5,598 nt of DNA from Flavobacteriales bacterium (GCA_015663855.1 DQRJ01000184.1:1-5598); one strand, 5' to 3'; shown: positions 1-5,598, counted from the first letter of the stretch. Made by a program: numbers and translations. The notes: generated from the sequence alone by a model not told the origin.

Positions 1-31
1 AACACCCCGCTAAACAACAATGGTGTTTAGT
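1..31. repeat. Dyad-symmetric, attC-like element at the 3' end of the integrase gene
   Basis: Two nested inverted repeats are seen. CTAAACA (10-16) pairs with TGTTTAG (24-30) across a 7-nt centre, and AACACC (1-6) pairs with GGTGTT (22-27). The two pairings are alternatives because their right arms overlap. The block ends three bases from the integrase stop codon. Read on the minus strand it ends in TTTAGCGGGGTGTT, which resembles the 3' shoulder of integron attC sites (a GC-rich stretch followed by GTTRRRY). The other end reads ACTAAAC, close to RYYYAAC. At about 31-35 bp it is much shorter than ordinary attC sites, and its left end is cut by the window. It could instead be the hairpin terminator of the integrase gene. 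Its recombination role is inference. Confidence 0.4.
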
Positions 32-33
32 TG

Positions 34-915
34 CTAATATATGACTTTTTCTAAAGGCTTGACGTCGTTAAGGTTTAAGCTCATTACTCTATCTAAAGGG
101 CTTATTATTTTGCGCAAAGAGGTGTCAGAAATATGAGTATATATTTGTGTAGTTTTTATAGATGAGTGGCCTAGAAGATCCTGTACATACCTGATGTCGG
201 TGCCGTGTTCTAATAAGTGAGTTGCAAAGCTGTGTCTGAGAGTGTGAGGAGTAACTTTTTGCGCAAGGCCGGCTTTTCGTGCTGCCTTCTTTACGATGTT
301 TAGAACAGATGTGCTACTATATTTCTTCTTTGTGGGGCTTTCAAAAAACCAATATTTAGGATTGTAAATCTGGAGATATTCAATAAGTGACTGCATAAAA
401 GTTTGTGAGAGGAGAGACACTCGGTCGCGATTTCCTTTCCCGCCCCTGATTGTTATCATCATTCTTTCATAATCGATATCACCCTTCTTTAAGTTTAGCA
501 GCTCTGATCGTCTGATACCACTAGAGTACAATAAAGCTATTATACACCTGTGCTTTATGTTATTTGTAGAAGTGAGCATTCTTAAGATAGATTGTTCACT
601 GATAACTGTAGGTAGCTTAAACTCTTTTTTAGGCCTTTCTATCCAATATGTTAATCGCTCACGATTTAAAACACGCTCGTAATAGAATTTAATGGCATTG
701 ATGATTTGGTTTTGAGTACTAAAACTAATGTTTTTAGTTCTGATAAGGCTATAGATATAACCCTCTATTTCAGCTTTAGAAATATCGTTAATAGCTTTAT
801 CGTTAAAGCGATGTAAAAACTTCTTAAATAGACTGAGATATGTTTTTTGAGTATTCACGCTATATCTACGCTGGATAAGTTTTTGCTTATATTGAAGTAA
901 GATTTCTTGTTTCAT
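34..915 (-). CDS. XerC/D-like tyrosine recombinase (site-specific integrase)
   Basis: This 293-residue protein is a tyrosine recombinase that cuts and rejoins DNA through a covalent phosphotyrosine intermediate. An N-terminal SAM-like core-binding domain covers roughly residues 1-90, and the catalytic domain roughly 100-275. All catalytic residues can be located: R135 in GIRRSELL, K160 in GGKGNRDR, H224 and R227 in HTLRHSFATHLL, H250 in LLGHSS and nucleophile Y259 in QIYTH. The length matches XerC/XerD (about 300), and there is no insertion of the integron-integrase type between the second and third motifs. The motifs look like the chromosomal integrases common in Bacteroidota rather than housekeeping Xer, but sequence alone does not settle this. 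The ATG at 915 is the only start that keeps the full core-binding domain; no Shine-Dalgarno is visible. The gene is more AT-rich than its neighbours and diverges from the metabolic operon, which fits acquisition by transfer. A dyad element abuts its stop codon. Confidence 0.9.
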   Translation of the reverse strand: MKQEILLQYKQKLIQRRYSVNTQKTYLSLFKKFLHRFNDKAINDISKAEIEGYIYSLIRTKNISFSTQNQIINAIKFYYERVLNRERLTYWIERPKKEFKLPTVISEQSILRMLTSTNNIKHRCIIALLYSSGIRRSELLNLKKGDIDYERMMITIRGGKGNRDRVSLLSQTFMQSLIEYLQIYNPKYWFFESPTKKKYSSTSVLNIVKKAARKAGLAQKVTPHTLRHSFATHLLEHGTDIRYVQDLLGHSSIKTTQIYTHISDTSLRKIISPLDRVMSLNLNDVKPLEKVIY

Positions 916-920
916 TCAAG

Positions 921-965
921 TATTCTATTCAAAATCGTGATATGTATTCTGAATAATATTTATTC
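921..965. repeat. Cluster of TATTC/GAATA pentamers upstream of the integrase
   Basis: Tandem TATTC occurs at 921-930. A TATTC-T-GAATA palindrome occupies 945-955, and TATTC recurs at 961-965, so GAATA (951-955) and this copy form a second inverted pair with a 5-nt centre. The heptamer TCGTGAT also occurs twice, at 935-941 and 964-970. The cluster lies just upstream of the integrase start and could bind a regulator or the recombinase itself. The region is AT-rich, so chance is a real alternative. Confidence 0.3.
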
Positions 966-987
966 GTGATGTCGCAGTTTATATCTG

Positions 988-1025
988 TTTGTAATTATGA
1001 ACACGCCTTGCGAGTTGTACATTTG
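988..1025 (+). promoter_or_regulatory. Candidate Bacteroidota-type promoter for the operon
   Basis: TACATTTG at 1018-1025 matches the Bacteroidota -7 consensus TAnnTTTG exactly. A TTTG at 988-991 could act as the -33 element, but the gap of 26 bases is longer than the usual 19 or so. Transcription would begin close to 1030, practically at the start codon of the first gene, giving a leaderless or nearly leaderless message. No Shine-Dalgarno sequence precedes that gene, which is compatible. The call depends on the organism being a member of the Bacteroidota. Confidence 0.35.
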
Positions 1026-1030
1026 TAGCG

Positions 1031-1189
1031 ATGGCAAAAGACTTAGAACCCGAAGATTTTTACACAACTGAGGAGGGCTTTATTGTGTTCACAGAAAAGT
1101 ACCATTTAAAGCGAGGGCATTGCTGTGAAAGTGGGTGTAAACATTGTCCTTTTGATTTTGATAAAAAGACGGGAACCTACAGAAAATAG
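1031..1189 (+). CDS. Small cysteine-rich DUF5522-like protein
   Basis: This is a 52-residue ORF, MAKDLEPEDFYTTEEGF at the start and TGTYRK at the end. The core FIVFTEKYHLKRGHCCESGC followed by KHCPF matches, from memory, the DUF5522 family. The pattern C31-C32-x3-C36-x2-C39, with H30 and H38 nearby, suggests metal binding (zinc or an iron-sulfur centre), but no ligand or reaction is established. There is no signal peptide or membrane segment, so the protein should be cytoplasmic. It begins at an ATG close behind the TACATTTG box and ends 5 nt before the hutU ATG, so it is probably the first gene of the operon. Small proteins of this type are often carried as short stand-alone genes, and its link to urocanase is positional only. 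The function is unknown. Confidence 0.75.
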   Translation: MAKDLEPEDFYTTEEGFIVFTEKYHLKRGHCCESGCKHCPFDFDKKTGTYRK

Positions 1190-1194
1190 AAGTG

Positions 1195-3210
1195 ATGACT
1201 TTAGAAAAATTTCAGGAAGAGATTTTAGCGGGTATTCCAGCGGTGCTTCCTTCAGCGAAAAAGCGTAGTGATGCGGTGTCGCACGCGCCGGTGAGAAAGG
1301 CGATTTTAGAGCCACATGAAAAGGAACTTGCGCTTGCAAATGCACTCAGATATTTTCCTTCGGAGCAACATGCGGAATTGGCGCCTGAATTTGCCCAGGA
1401 GCTTGAGTATTTTGGAAGAATTTACATGTACAGGCTTATGCCTGAGGGTGAGATTAAAGCGCGCCCCATTGATTGGTATCCAGCGAAATGTCAGCAGGCG
1501 GCGGCGATTATGCTTATGATTCAAAACAATTTGGACCCCGCAGTGGCTCAGCATCCGCATGAGCTTATAACTTACGGAGGGAATGGTGCGGTGTTTCAAA
1601 ACTGGGCTCAGTATCGCCTTACGATGAAGTATTTGAGTGAAATGGAATCAGACCAAACCCTCACTATGTATTCCGGTCATCCGATGGGACTTTTCCCCTC
1701 TCATCCCGATGCCCCTAGAGTGGTCGTAACGAACGGGATGGTAATCCCAAATCACAGTTCTCAAGACGATTTGGAGAGGATGAACGCCCTCGGTGTAAGC
1801 CAGTACGGCCAAATGACAGCGGGTTCGTACATGTATATAGGACCGCAAGGGATCGTTCATGGAACTACAATTACTGTCCTCAACGCAGCACGCAAGCTCG
1901 GGGGAGACGGGACTCTTTCAGGTCGTCTTTTCGTAACTTCAGGACTGGGCGGAATGAGTGGCGCACAGCCGAAAGCGGCAAATATCGCGGGCTGCGTGTC
2001 GGTTACGGCCGAAGTAAGTCAGGCCGCGGCCTACAAACGCCACGAGCAAGGATGGGTCGACCATGTTATTGAAGATTTGAGCGAATTATCGGATAGGGTT
2101 CGCAAGTCTGTCGCGGCAAAGGAGGTCGTTTCGTACGCGTATTTGGGCAACATCGTGGACGTTTGGGAGGAGTTCGATAAGCAGGAGATTTTTATCGATA
2201 TCGGCTCAGACCAAACCTCACTTCACAACCCCTGGGCTGGCGGATATTACCCTGTCGGCATCTCTTTCGAGGAGTCAAATCGAATGATGGCAGAAGAGCC
2301 GGACAAGTTTAAAGAATTAGTACAATCAACTCTACGCCGCCACGCAAAAGCCGTAAATCGCCACACTTCAAAAGGAACGTACTTTTTCGATTACGGGAAT
2401 GCGTTTCTACTCGAAGCAAGTCGAGCGGGCGCAGACATAATGGCTGAAGACGGCATAGCGTTTCGCTATCCTAGCTACGTGCAGGATATTATGGGACCTA
2501 TGTGTTTCGACTTCGGATTTGGGCCTTTTAGATGGGTATGCACTAGTGGCGAACCTTCAGACTTAGAGCTTACGGATAGCATCGCTTGTGATGTGCTGGA
2601 GGAAATGATGAGGGATTCTCCTTCGGAAATCAGAACCCAAATGCGCGATAATATCACATGGATTAAAGGGGCGGCCGAGAATAAATTAGTCGTGGGTTCG
2701 CAAGCTAGAATTTTATATGCTGATGCTGAAGGTCGCATGAAAATTGCGAAGGCGTTTAATGATGCGGTTGCCTCCGGCGCGCTTTTAGCTCCAATAGTTT
2801 TAGGTCGAGACCACCACGATGTGAGCGGCACGGACTCGCCTTATCGCGAGACGTCGAATATCTACGACGGGTCGTCGTTCACTGCCGATATGGCTATCCA
2901 AAACGTGATAGGTGATGGATTTCGTGGAGCGACTTGGATCTCCATACACAACGGGGGCGGAGTAGGTTGGGGCGAAGTGATTAATGGAGGGTTTGGGATG
3001 TTGCTCGACGGCTCGCCTGAATCGGAACGTCGTTTGAAGTCGATGCTGCATTGGGATGTAAATAACGGAATAGCTAGGAGGAGTTGGGCTAGAAATTCGG
3101 GAGCGGAATGGGCAATCGATAGGGCGATGAAACTAGAGCCTCGCCTTAAAGTAACACTAGCAAACCACGCATCTTCGGATGTAATAAAAAAAGCACTTAA
3201 TGAACTCTAA
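1195..3210 (+). CDS. hutU: Urocanate hydratase (urocanase), long form
   Basis: Urocanase adds water to urocanate to give 4-imidazolone-5-propionate, the second step of histidine degradation, using tightly bound NAD+ as an electrophile in the cytoplasm. The protein has 671 residues from the ATG at 1195; a GTG at 1192 directly before it would add one. Landmarks are YGGNGAVFQNWAQY (about 127-140), HPMGLFPS (162-169), QYGQMTAGSYMYIGPQGIVH (203-222), the NAD-binding signature FVTSGLGGMSGAQPKAA (246-262), FGPFRWVC with the conserved cysteine at 449 corresponding to the active-site cysteine of bacterial urocanase, and RDHHDVSGTDSPYRETSNIY followed by HNGGGVGWGEVINGGFG near 585-601. The length agrees with the long Bacteroidota and animal form, not the form of about 557 residues in Pseudomonas. 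The enzyme looks intact. hutH, hutI and hutG are not adjacent, so the pathway would be dispersed. The gene overlaps the next one by 11 nt, implying coupled translation. Confidence 0.97.
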   Translation: MTLEKFQEEILAGIPAVLPSAKKRSDAVSHAPVRKAILEPHEKELALANALRYFPSEQHAELAPEFAQELEYFGRIYMYRLMPEGEIKARPIDWYPAKCQQAAAIMLMIQNNLDPAVAQHPHELITYGGNGAVFQNWAQYRLTMKYLSEMESDQTLTMYSGHPMGLFPSHPDAPRVVVTNGMVIPNHSSQDDLERMNALGVSQYGQMTAGSYMYIGPQGIVHGTTITVLNAARKLGGDGTLSGRLFVTSGLGGMSGAQPKAANIAGCVSVTAEVSQAAAYKRHEQGWVDHVIEDLSELSDRVRKSVAAKEVVSYAYLGNIVDVWEEFDKQEIFIDIGSDQTSLHNPWAGGYYPVGISFEESNRMMAEEPDKFKELVQSTLRRHAKAVNRHTSKGTYFFDYGNAFLLEASRAGADIMAEDGIAFRYPSYVQDIMGPMCFDFGFGPFRWVCTSGEPSDLELTDSIACDVLEEMMRDSPSEIRTQMRDNITWIKGAAENKLVVGSQARILYADAEGRMKIAKAFNDAVASGALLAPIVLGRDHHDVSGTDSPYRETSNIYDGSSFTADMAIQNVIGDGFRGATWISIHNGGGVGWGEVINGGFGMLLDGSPESERRLKSMLHWDVNNGIARRSWARNSGAEWAIDRAMKLEPRLKVTLANHASSDVIKKALNEL

Positions 3211-3922
3211 AGGATCGAGCATTAGCGGATCGAAATTTAAGGCTGTAGCCCATAGAGGGTACGCTGCTAAACACCCAGAAAACACCATCATTGCATTGCA
3301 AGAAGCCGTCAATGTAGGTGCGCAAATGGTCGAGTTTGACGTACAACTAACGAAGGATCTAGTTCCTGTAATGTTACATGACGAGAACTTTAAAAGAACG
3401 ACAGGACTGGACTTAAGTGTATTCGAAATCAATGTGGCGGAACTCGATTCAAGGGAGGAATTAGAAAATGTGAGTAGGGTAGAGGATGTAATGGTTTGGG
3501 CTGAAAATAATCCCGGAATAAAGATGTTTGTGGAGCTAAAACAAGAGTCTATAACCCGCCACGGTATGGGAAAATGCGTGAATGCCGTAACGCAAGTTTG
3601 CAAGAAATTTCAAGCGTTTTCACAATGCATATTTATCAGCTTTAATCCAAACGCAGTTAAAATGGCTCAAGAGTTGGGGTTTGAAATGTCGGGGTGGGTG
3701 GTAGTTGCATACAATGAGATGGGCGAGGAGATTTCACGGAAACTCAACCCAGAATATCTCTTTGCAGACACAGAAATTTTACCTGAAGGCCAAGGGCAGC
3801 TATGGGAAGGGAGCTGGGAGTGGGTGATTTATGAGGTGGTTTCAAAAGACGTTGCGAATAAGCTCTATGCACGAGGCGCAAAAATTATAGAGTCAAAAGA
3901 AATCGAGAAAATGCTATCATGA
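3200..3922 (+). CDS. Glycerophosphodiester phosphodiesterase (cytoplasmic UgpQ-like)
   Basis: This 240-residue GDPD-family enzyme hydrolyses glycerophosphodiesters such as glycerophosphocholine or glycerophosphoethanolamine to sn-glycerol 3-phosphate and the alcohol. The family signature is clear: AHRGYAAKHPENT (17-29, with H18 and R19), VEFDVQLTKDLVPVMLHD (44-61) carrying metal ligands E45 and D47 and the general acid/base H60, then RTTG (66-69), VELK (111-114) with metal ligand E112, and a C-terminal ARGAKIIESKEIEKML. The phosphodiesterase TIM barrel appears complete. No signal peptide or membrane segment is present, so it should act in the cytoplasm like UgpQ (about 247 residues) rather than periplasmic GlpQ. 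The ATG at 3200 lies inside the end of hutU; the next ATG, at codon 43, would lose the active site. The stop overlaps the glpD start in ATGA. The product is the substrate of that next gene. The exact diester substrate is not known. Confidence 0.93.
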   Translation: MNSKGSSISGSKFKAVAHRGYAAKHPENTIIALQEAVNVGAQMVEFDVQLTKDLVPVMLHDENFKRTTGLDLSVFEINVAELDSREELENVSRVEDVMVWAENNPGIKMFVELKQESITRHGMGKCVNAVTQVCKKFQAFSQCIFISFNPNAVKMAQELGFEMSGWVVVAYNEMGEEISRKLNPEYLFADTEILPEGQGQLWEGSWEWVIYEVVSKDVANKLYARGAKIIESKEIEKMLS

Positions 3923-5130
3923 CTCAATCGAAAACACCTCAGTCGAATAAAACATACGATTACGTCATTATAGGTGGTGGAATTCACGGAGTAGGCATAG
4001 CACAAGCTGCCGCAGCGGCAGGATATTCCGTGCTCGTTTTAGAACAGGCTTCTATTGCACACGGAACTTCTAGCAAGTCAAGTAAACTCATCCATGGTGG
4101 TTTGCGCTACTTAGAAACAGCTCAAATCAAACTTGTTTTCGAATGCCTCAGCGAACGAACGCTTTTATTAGAACTTGCTCCAGACATTGTGCGATTAGAG
4201 CCGTTTTATATTCCGATTTACAAGAAGACTACGCGACGCCCTTGGGAAATCTGGGCAGGCCTGACCCTCTATGCTGCGCTCGGAAAGCTAAATAGCGACG
4301 CGAGATTTGAGACAGTACCGGAAGAAGAGTGGACTAATCTTGATGGTATTTCGACTGAGAATTTACAAGCTGTTTTCCGATATAAAGATGGGGCTACCGA
4401 TGATGCAGCTCTTACGAAGGCGGTAATGCATTCGGCCTCAACTTTAGGTGCAGAGCTCGTTATGCCTGCGACTTTTATATCTGCAGACGCAGACGTTGAC
4501 TCTAACGTTGTTAATTACTCCGTTAATGGAACGATACATTCGTGTAAGGCTCGGCTGCTTGTAAACGCCGCGGGTCCTTGGGCTAATTTGGTCTTGGAAA
4601 AGGTTAATCCGACCCCGAAAAAGCGAGAATTCGATTTAATTGCAGGAACTCATATTGTGCTTGATTCACCTTCCCCTAACGGGATGTTCTATGTCGAAGC
4701 GCCTCAAGATCGTCGCGCCGTATTCGTTATGCCTTGGAAAGGAAAAACGATGGTAGGAACGACAGAAACCGTTTTCAAAGGCGACCCATCAAAAGTTCGA
4801 CCACTCGAGTCAGAAGAAACGTATCTATGCGAAGTTATCGCTCATTATTTCCCTAAGTTTAAAGGTCTAACAAGAGAAAACATCGACTCCTCATTTGCGG
4901 GCTTACGAGTACTTCCCCACGCCTCAGGGAAAGCATTTTCGCGTCCTCGAGAAACCACATTCCACGTCGATAAAAAGATCGCCCCGAGAATAATTACTAT
5001 ATACGGCGGAAAATTAACGGCCTATAGAATTACTGCGGAGAAGTTTGTTGCGAAATTCGCAAAGAAGCTCCCGAAACGCAAACGCATAGCGTACACGAAT
5101 AAACTGCCATTAACACACGTCACAAGCTGA
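3919..5130 (+). CDS. glpD: FAD-dependent glycerol-3-phosphate dehydrogenase, short form
   Basis: This 403-residue flavoprotein oxidises sn-glycerol 3-phosphate to dihydroxyacetone phosphate, with electrons normally going to membrane quinone. Visible motifs are the FAD-binding VIIGGGIHGVG (16-26) with ribose-binding E42, the family signature GTSSKSSKLIHGGLRYLE (49-66), VNAAGPWA (215-222), PWKGKTMVGTTE (272-283), SFAGLRVLPHA (325-335, R330), SRPRET (341-346) and the FAD/substrate loop IYGGKLTAYR (361-370, K365). It lacks the C-terminal helical domain of E. coli GlpD (501 residues) and stops at the usual inter-domain linker (KLPLTHVTS). I therefore read it as the natural short subfamily rather than a truncation, and nothing downstream resembles the missing domain. 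No transmembrane helix is evident. The ATG overlaps the gdpD stop by 4 nt, so translation is probably coupled and the two form a glycerophosphodiester-to-DHAP module. A related oxidoreductase substrate cannot be fully excluded. Confidence 0.92.
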   Translation: MTQSKTPQSNKTYDYVIIGGGIHGVGIAQAAAAAGYSVLVLEQASIAHGTSSKSSKLIHGGLRYLETAQIKLVFECLSERTLLLELAPDIVRLEPFYIPIYKKTTRRPWEIWAGLTLYAALGKLNSDARFETVPEEEWTNLDGISTENLQAVFRYKDGATDDAALTKAVMHSASTLGAELVMPATFISADADVDSNVVNYSVNGTIHSCKARLLVNAAGPWANLVLEKVNPTPKKREFDLIAGTHIVLDSPSPNGMFYVEAPQDRRAVFVMPWKGKTMVGTTETVFKGDPSKVRPLESEETYLCEVIAHYFPKFKGLTRENIDSSFAGLRVLPHASGKAFSRPRETTFHVDKKIAPRIITIYGGKLTAYRITAEKFVAKFAKKLPKRKRIAYTNKLPLTHVTS

Positions 5131-5156
5131 AGATAATCACACTACCTACCTCAGCC

Positions 5157-5184
5157 CACCTACTCAAATTATATATCGTAGGTG
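5157..5184. repeat. 7-bp inverted repeat downstream of glpD
   Basis: CACCTAC (5157-5163) and GTAGGTG (5178-5184) are perfect reverse complements around an AT-rich 14-nt centre. There is no following T-run, so it is not a typical intrinsic terminator. It sits just before the start codon of the decayed DUF488-like fragment, so it could be a leftover operator for that gene, or chance. Confidence 0.3.
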
Positions 5185-5187
5185 ACA

Positions 5188-5340
5188 ATGAAGGTACAAA
5201 CCCTCGGCCATAGCAAATTTTAACAATTGCTCGAACAACCTTTTTGGACTTTAGAGCGTTTAGATATTGATTAGAAAGTCAATGTCGCGTGATTTCGACA
5301 TTAGCCCATTGATATTTCGGCTCATAGAAACGATCATCAA
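5188..5340 (+). pseudogene. Possible remnant of a DUF488-family gene
   Basis: From an ATG at 5188, preceded by AGGTG, the frame reads MKVQTLGHSKF, then a stop at 5221, then QLLEQPFWTLERLDID before another stop. DUF488 proteins start with a segment like M-x-[IV]-x-T-[IL]-G-H-S followed several residues later by F-x-x-L-L. Both halves are visible here in the same frame, with a few residues missing between them. Further on, VNVA-stop-FRH-stop-PIDI may echo the VDVR..P.S segment of the family, though this is weak. At least four in-frame stops occur within about 100 bases, so nothing functional is encoded. The right limit is approximate. The match rests on recalled family motifs and a very short segment. 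Confidence 0.4.
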
Positions 5341-5357
5341 GGGTATTGGTTAAGGCT

Positions 5358-5394
5358 AGAGCGCTGTCCGAACGCGGACAGTGCTCTTTCTGTT
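5358..5394 (+). terminator. Intrinsic terminator between glpD and alr
   Basis: A 13-bp stem is formed by AGAGCGCTGTCCG (5358-5370) and CGGACAGTGCTCT (5375-5387) with the 4-nt loop AACG. The only imperfection is one G-T (G-U in RNA) pair. On the plus strand it is followed by the T-rich TTCTGTTT, making it a rho-independent terminator for the operon, although 228 bases beyond the glpD stop. It begins 16 bases past the alr stop on the other strand. The minus-strand tail (AGCCTTAACC) is T-poor, but an A-rich stretch precedes the stem there, so some bidirectional action is possible. Confidence 0.75.
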
Positions 5395-5403
5395 TATAAG
5401 GGG

Positions 5404-5598
5404 TTAAATCCTCACGACTCGTTCATGAATTCTTGCGAGAAGTTCGTAGGGTAGGGTTCCAGCAGCGTGAGCGACTTCCTGAAGGGTTATCGTGGTTCCG
5501 AACAGTTCTACGCTATCCCCGGCCCTGACGTCATGTCCTGTAACGTCTATGGCGGTGAGGTCCATGCATATACGGCCGACTGTGTTTGGTCTAAAAGA
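5404..5598 (-). CDS. alr: Alanine racemase, C-terminal fragment (cut by window end)
   Basis: Only the last 64 codons are inside the window; the gene continues beyond the right edge. Alanine racemase is a PLP enzyme interconverting L- and D-alanine, supplying D-alanine for peptidoglycan. The visible part belongs to the C-terminal beta domain: VGRICMDLTAIDVT (with the conserved MD dyad near the substrate site), then VRAGDSVELFG, EVAHAAGTLPYELLARI and the ending RVVRI. This order and spacing is characteristic of Alr, including the GT-x-x-YE-[IL]-L segment. The PLP lysine and catalytic tyrosine lie outside the window, so integrity cannot be judged. Some Bacteroidota carry Alr fused behind a MurF-like domain; this cannot be tested here. 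The gene is convergent with the upstream operon and shares the terminator region with it. Confidence 0.9.
   Translation of the reverse strand, partial: SFRPNTVGRICMDLTAIDVTGHDVRAGDSVELFGTTITLQEVAHAAGTLPYELLARIHERVVRI

Larger units (their letters stand above)
5131..5403. other. Convergent intergenic region without an intact gene
   Basis: This 273-nt stretch separates the operon from the convergent alanine racemase gene. It contains an inverted repeat shortly after glpD, a likely decayed DUF488-family 5' end and a strong hairpin terminator, each listed separately. No open reading frame of convincing length or composition is present on either strand, and no tRNA or known small RNA was recognised. 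Confidence 0.6.

Noticed and set aside
34..915. Canonical integron integrase (IntI)
   Set aside because: The extra helix segment that marks IntI between the second and third conserved motifs is not apparent, and the length and motifs are those of an ordinary XerC/D-like recombinase.
1106..3051. Several open frames on the minus strand inside hutU, and one alternative plus-strand frame at 1316-1519
   Set aside because: They lie opposite or out of frame with a fully conserved urocanase, show no recognisable domain and have low-complexity or improbable composition; they are by-products of the hutU codon pattern.
3157..3603. Minus-strand open frame across the hutU/phosphodiesterase junction
   Set aside because: It runs antisense to the conserved catalytic motifs of the phosphodiesterase and is rich in Ser/Thr in a way typical of antisense frames; no family resemblance.
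3200..5130. Frameshift or broken genes at the overlapping junctions
   Set aside because: Both overlaps (11 nt and ATGA 4 nt) join complete proteins with intact termini, which is normal translational coupling.
5131..5187. Missing C-terminal domain of GlpD separated by a frameshift
   Set aside because: None of the three forward frames after 5130 shows residues resembling the GlpD C-terminal helical domain, and the gap is far too short to hold about 100 residues.
1..5598. CRISPR array, tRNA or rRNA genes, riboswitch, insertion sequence with terminal repeats
   Set aside because: No regularly spaced repeats, no cloverleaf-like or conserved rRNA sequence, and no transposase or matched terminal inverted repeats were seen; the only mobility-type gene is the integrase.

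Overview
The window most likely comes from a member of the Bacteroidota, with moderate confidence. Four things point that way. The urocanase is the long form of about 671 residues typical of that phylum and of eukaryotes. A small cysteine-rich DUF5522-type gene is present. The tyrosine recombinase reads like the XerC/D-like integrases common in Bacteroidota. The start codons lack Shine-Dalgarno sequences, and one upstream box (TACATTTG) fits the Bacteroidota -7 consensus TAnnTTTG. The short glycerol-3-phosphate dehydrogenase and the alanine racemase fragment do not help with placement. No lineage marker such as rRNA is present.

Layout: (i) 1-33 is a compact dyad at the window edge, immediately 3' of an integrase gene that runs on the minus strand (34-915). 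The gene is visibly more AT-rich than the rest. (ii) 916-1030 is a short divergent intergenic region with clustered TATTC/GAATA pentamers and a candidate promoter reading rightwards. (iii) 1031-5130 is a tight plus-strand gene run: a 52-residue DUF5522-like protein, urocanate hydratase (hutU), a cytoplasmic-type glycerophosphodiester phosphodiesterase, and a short FAD-dependent glycerol-3-phosphate dehydrogenase (glpD). The junctions are a 5-nt gap, an 11-nt overlap and a 4-nt ATGA overlap, so this looks like one transcription unit. (iv) 5131-5403 has no intact gene. It holds an inverted repeat, a likely decayed DUF488-family 5' end and a strong hairpin terminator. (v) 5404-5598 is the 3' end of an alanine racemase gene on the minus strand, convergent with the operon.

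Function: the last two operon genes form a clear two-step route. The phosphodiesterase releases sn-glycerol 3-phosphate from deacylated phospholipid head groups, and GlpD oxidises it to dihydroxyacetone phosphate, passing electrons towards quinone. HutU catalyses the second step of histidine breakdown; no other hut gene is in view, so its link to glycerophosphodiester use is only positional.

The most noteworthy item is the integrase with a dyad-symmetric, attC-like sequence abutting its 3' end. It is cut by the window edge, so whether a recombination or cassette system lies to the left cannot be decided here. No CRISPR array, tRNA, rRNA or complete mobile element was seen, and the rest is ordinary metabolism.
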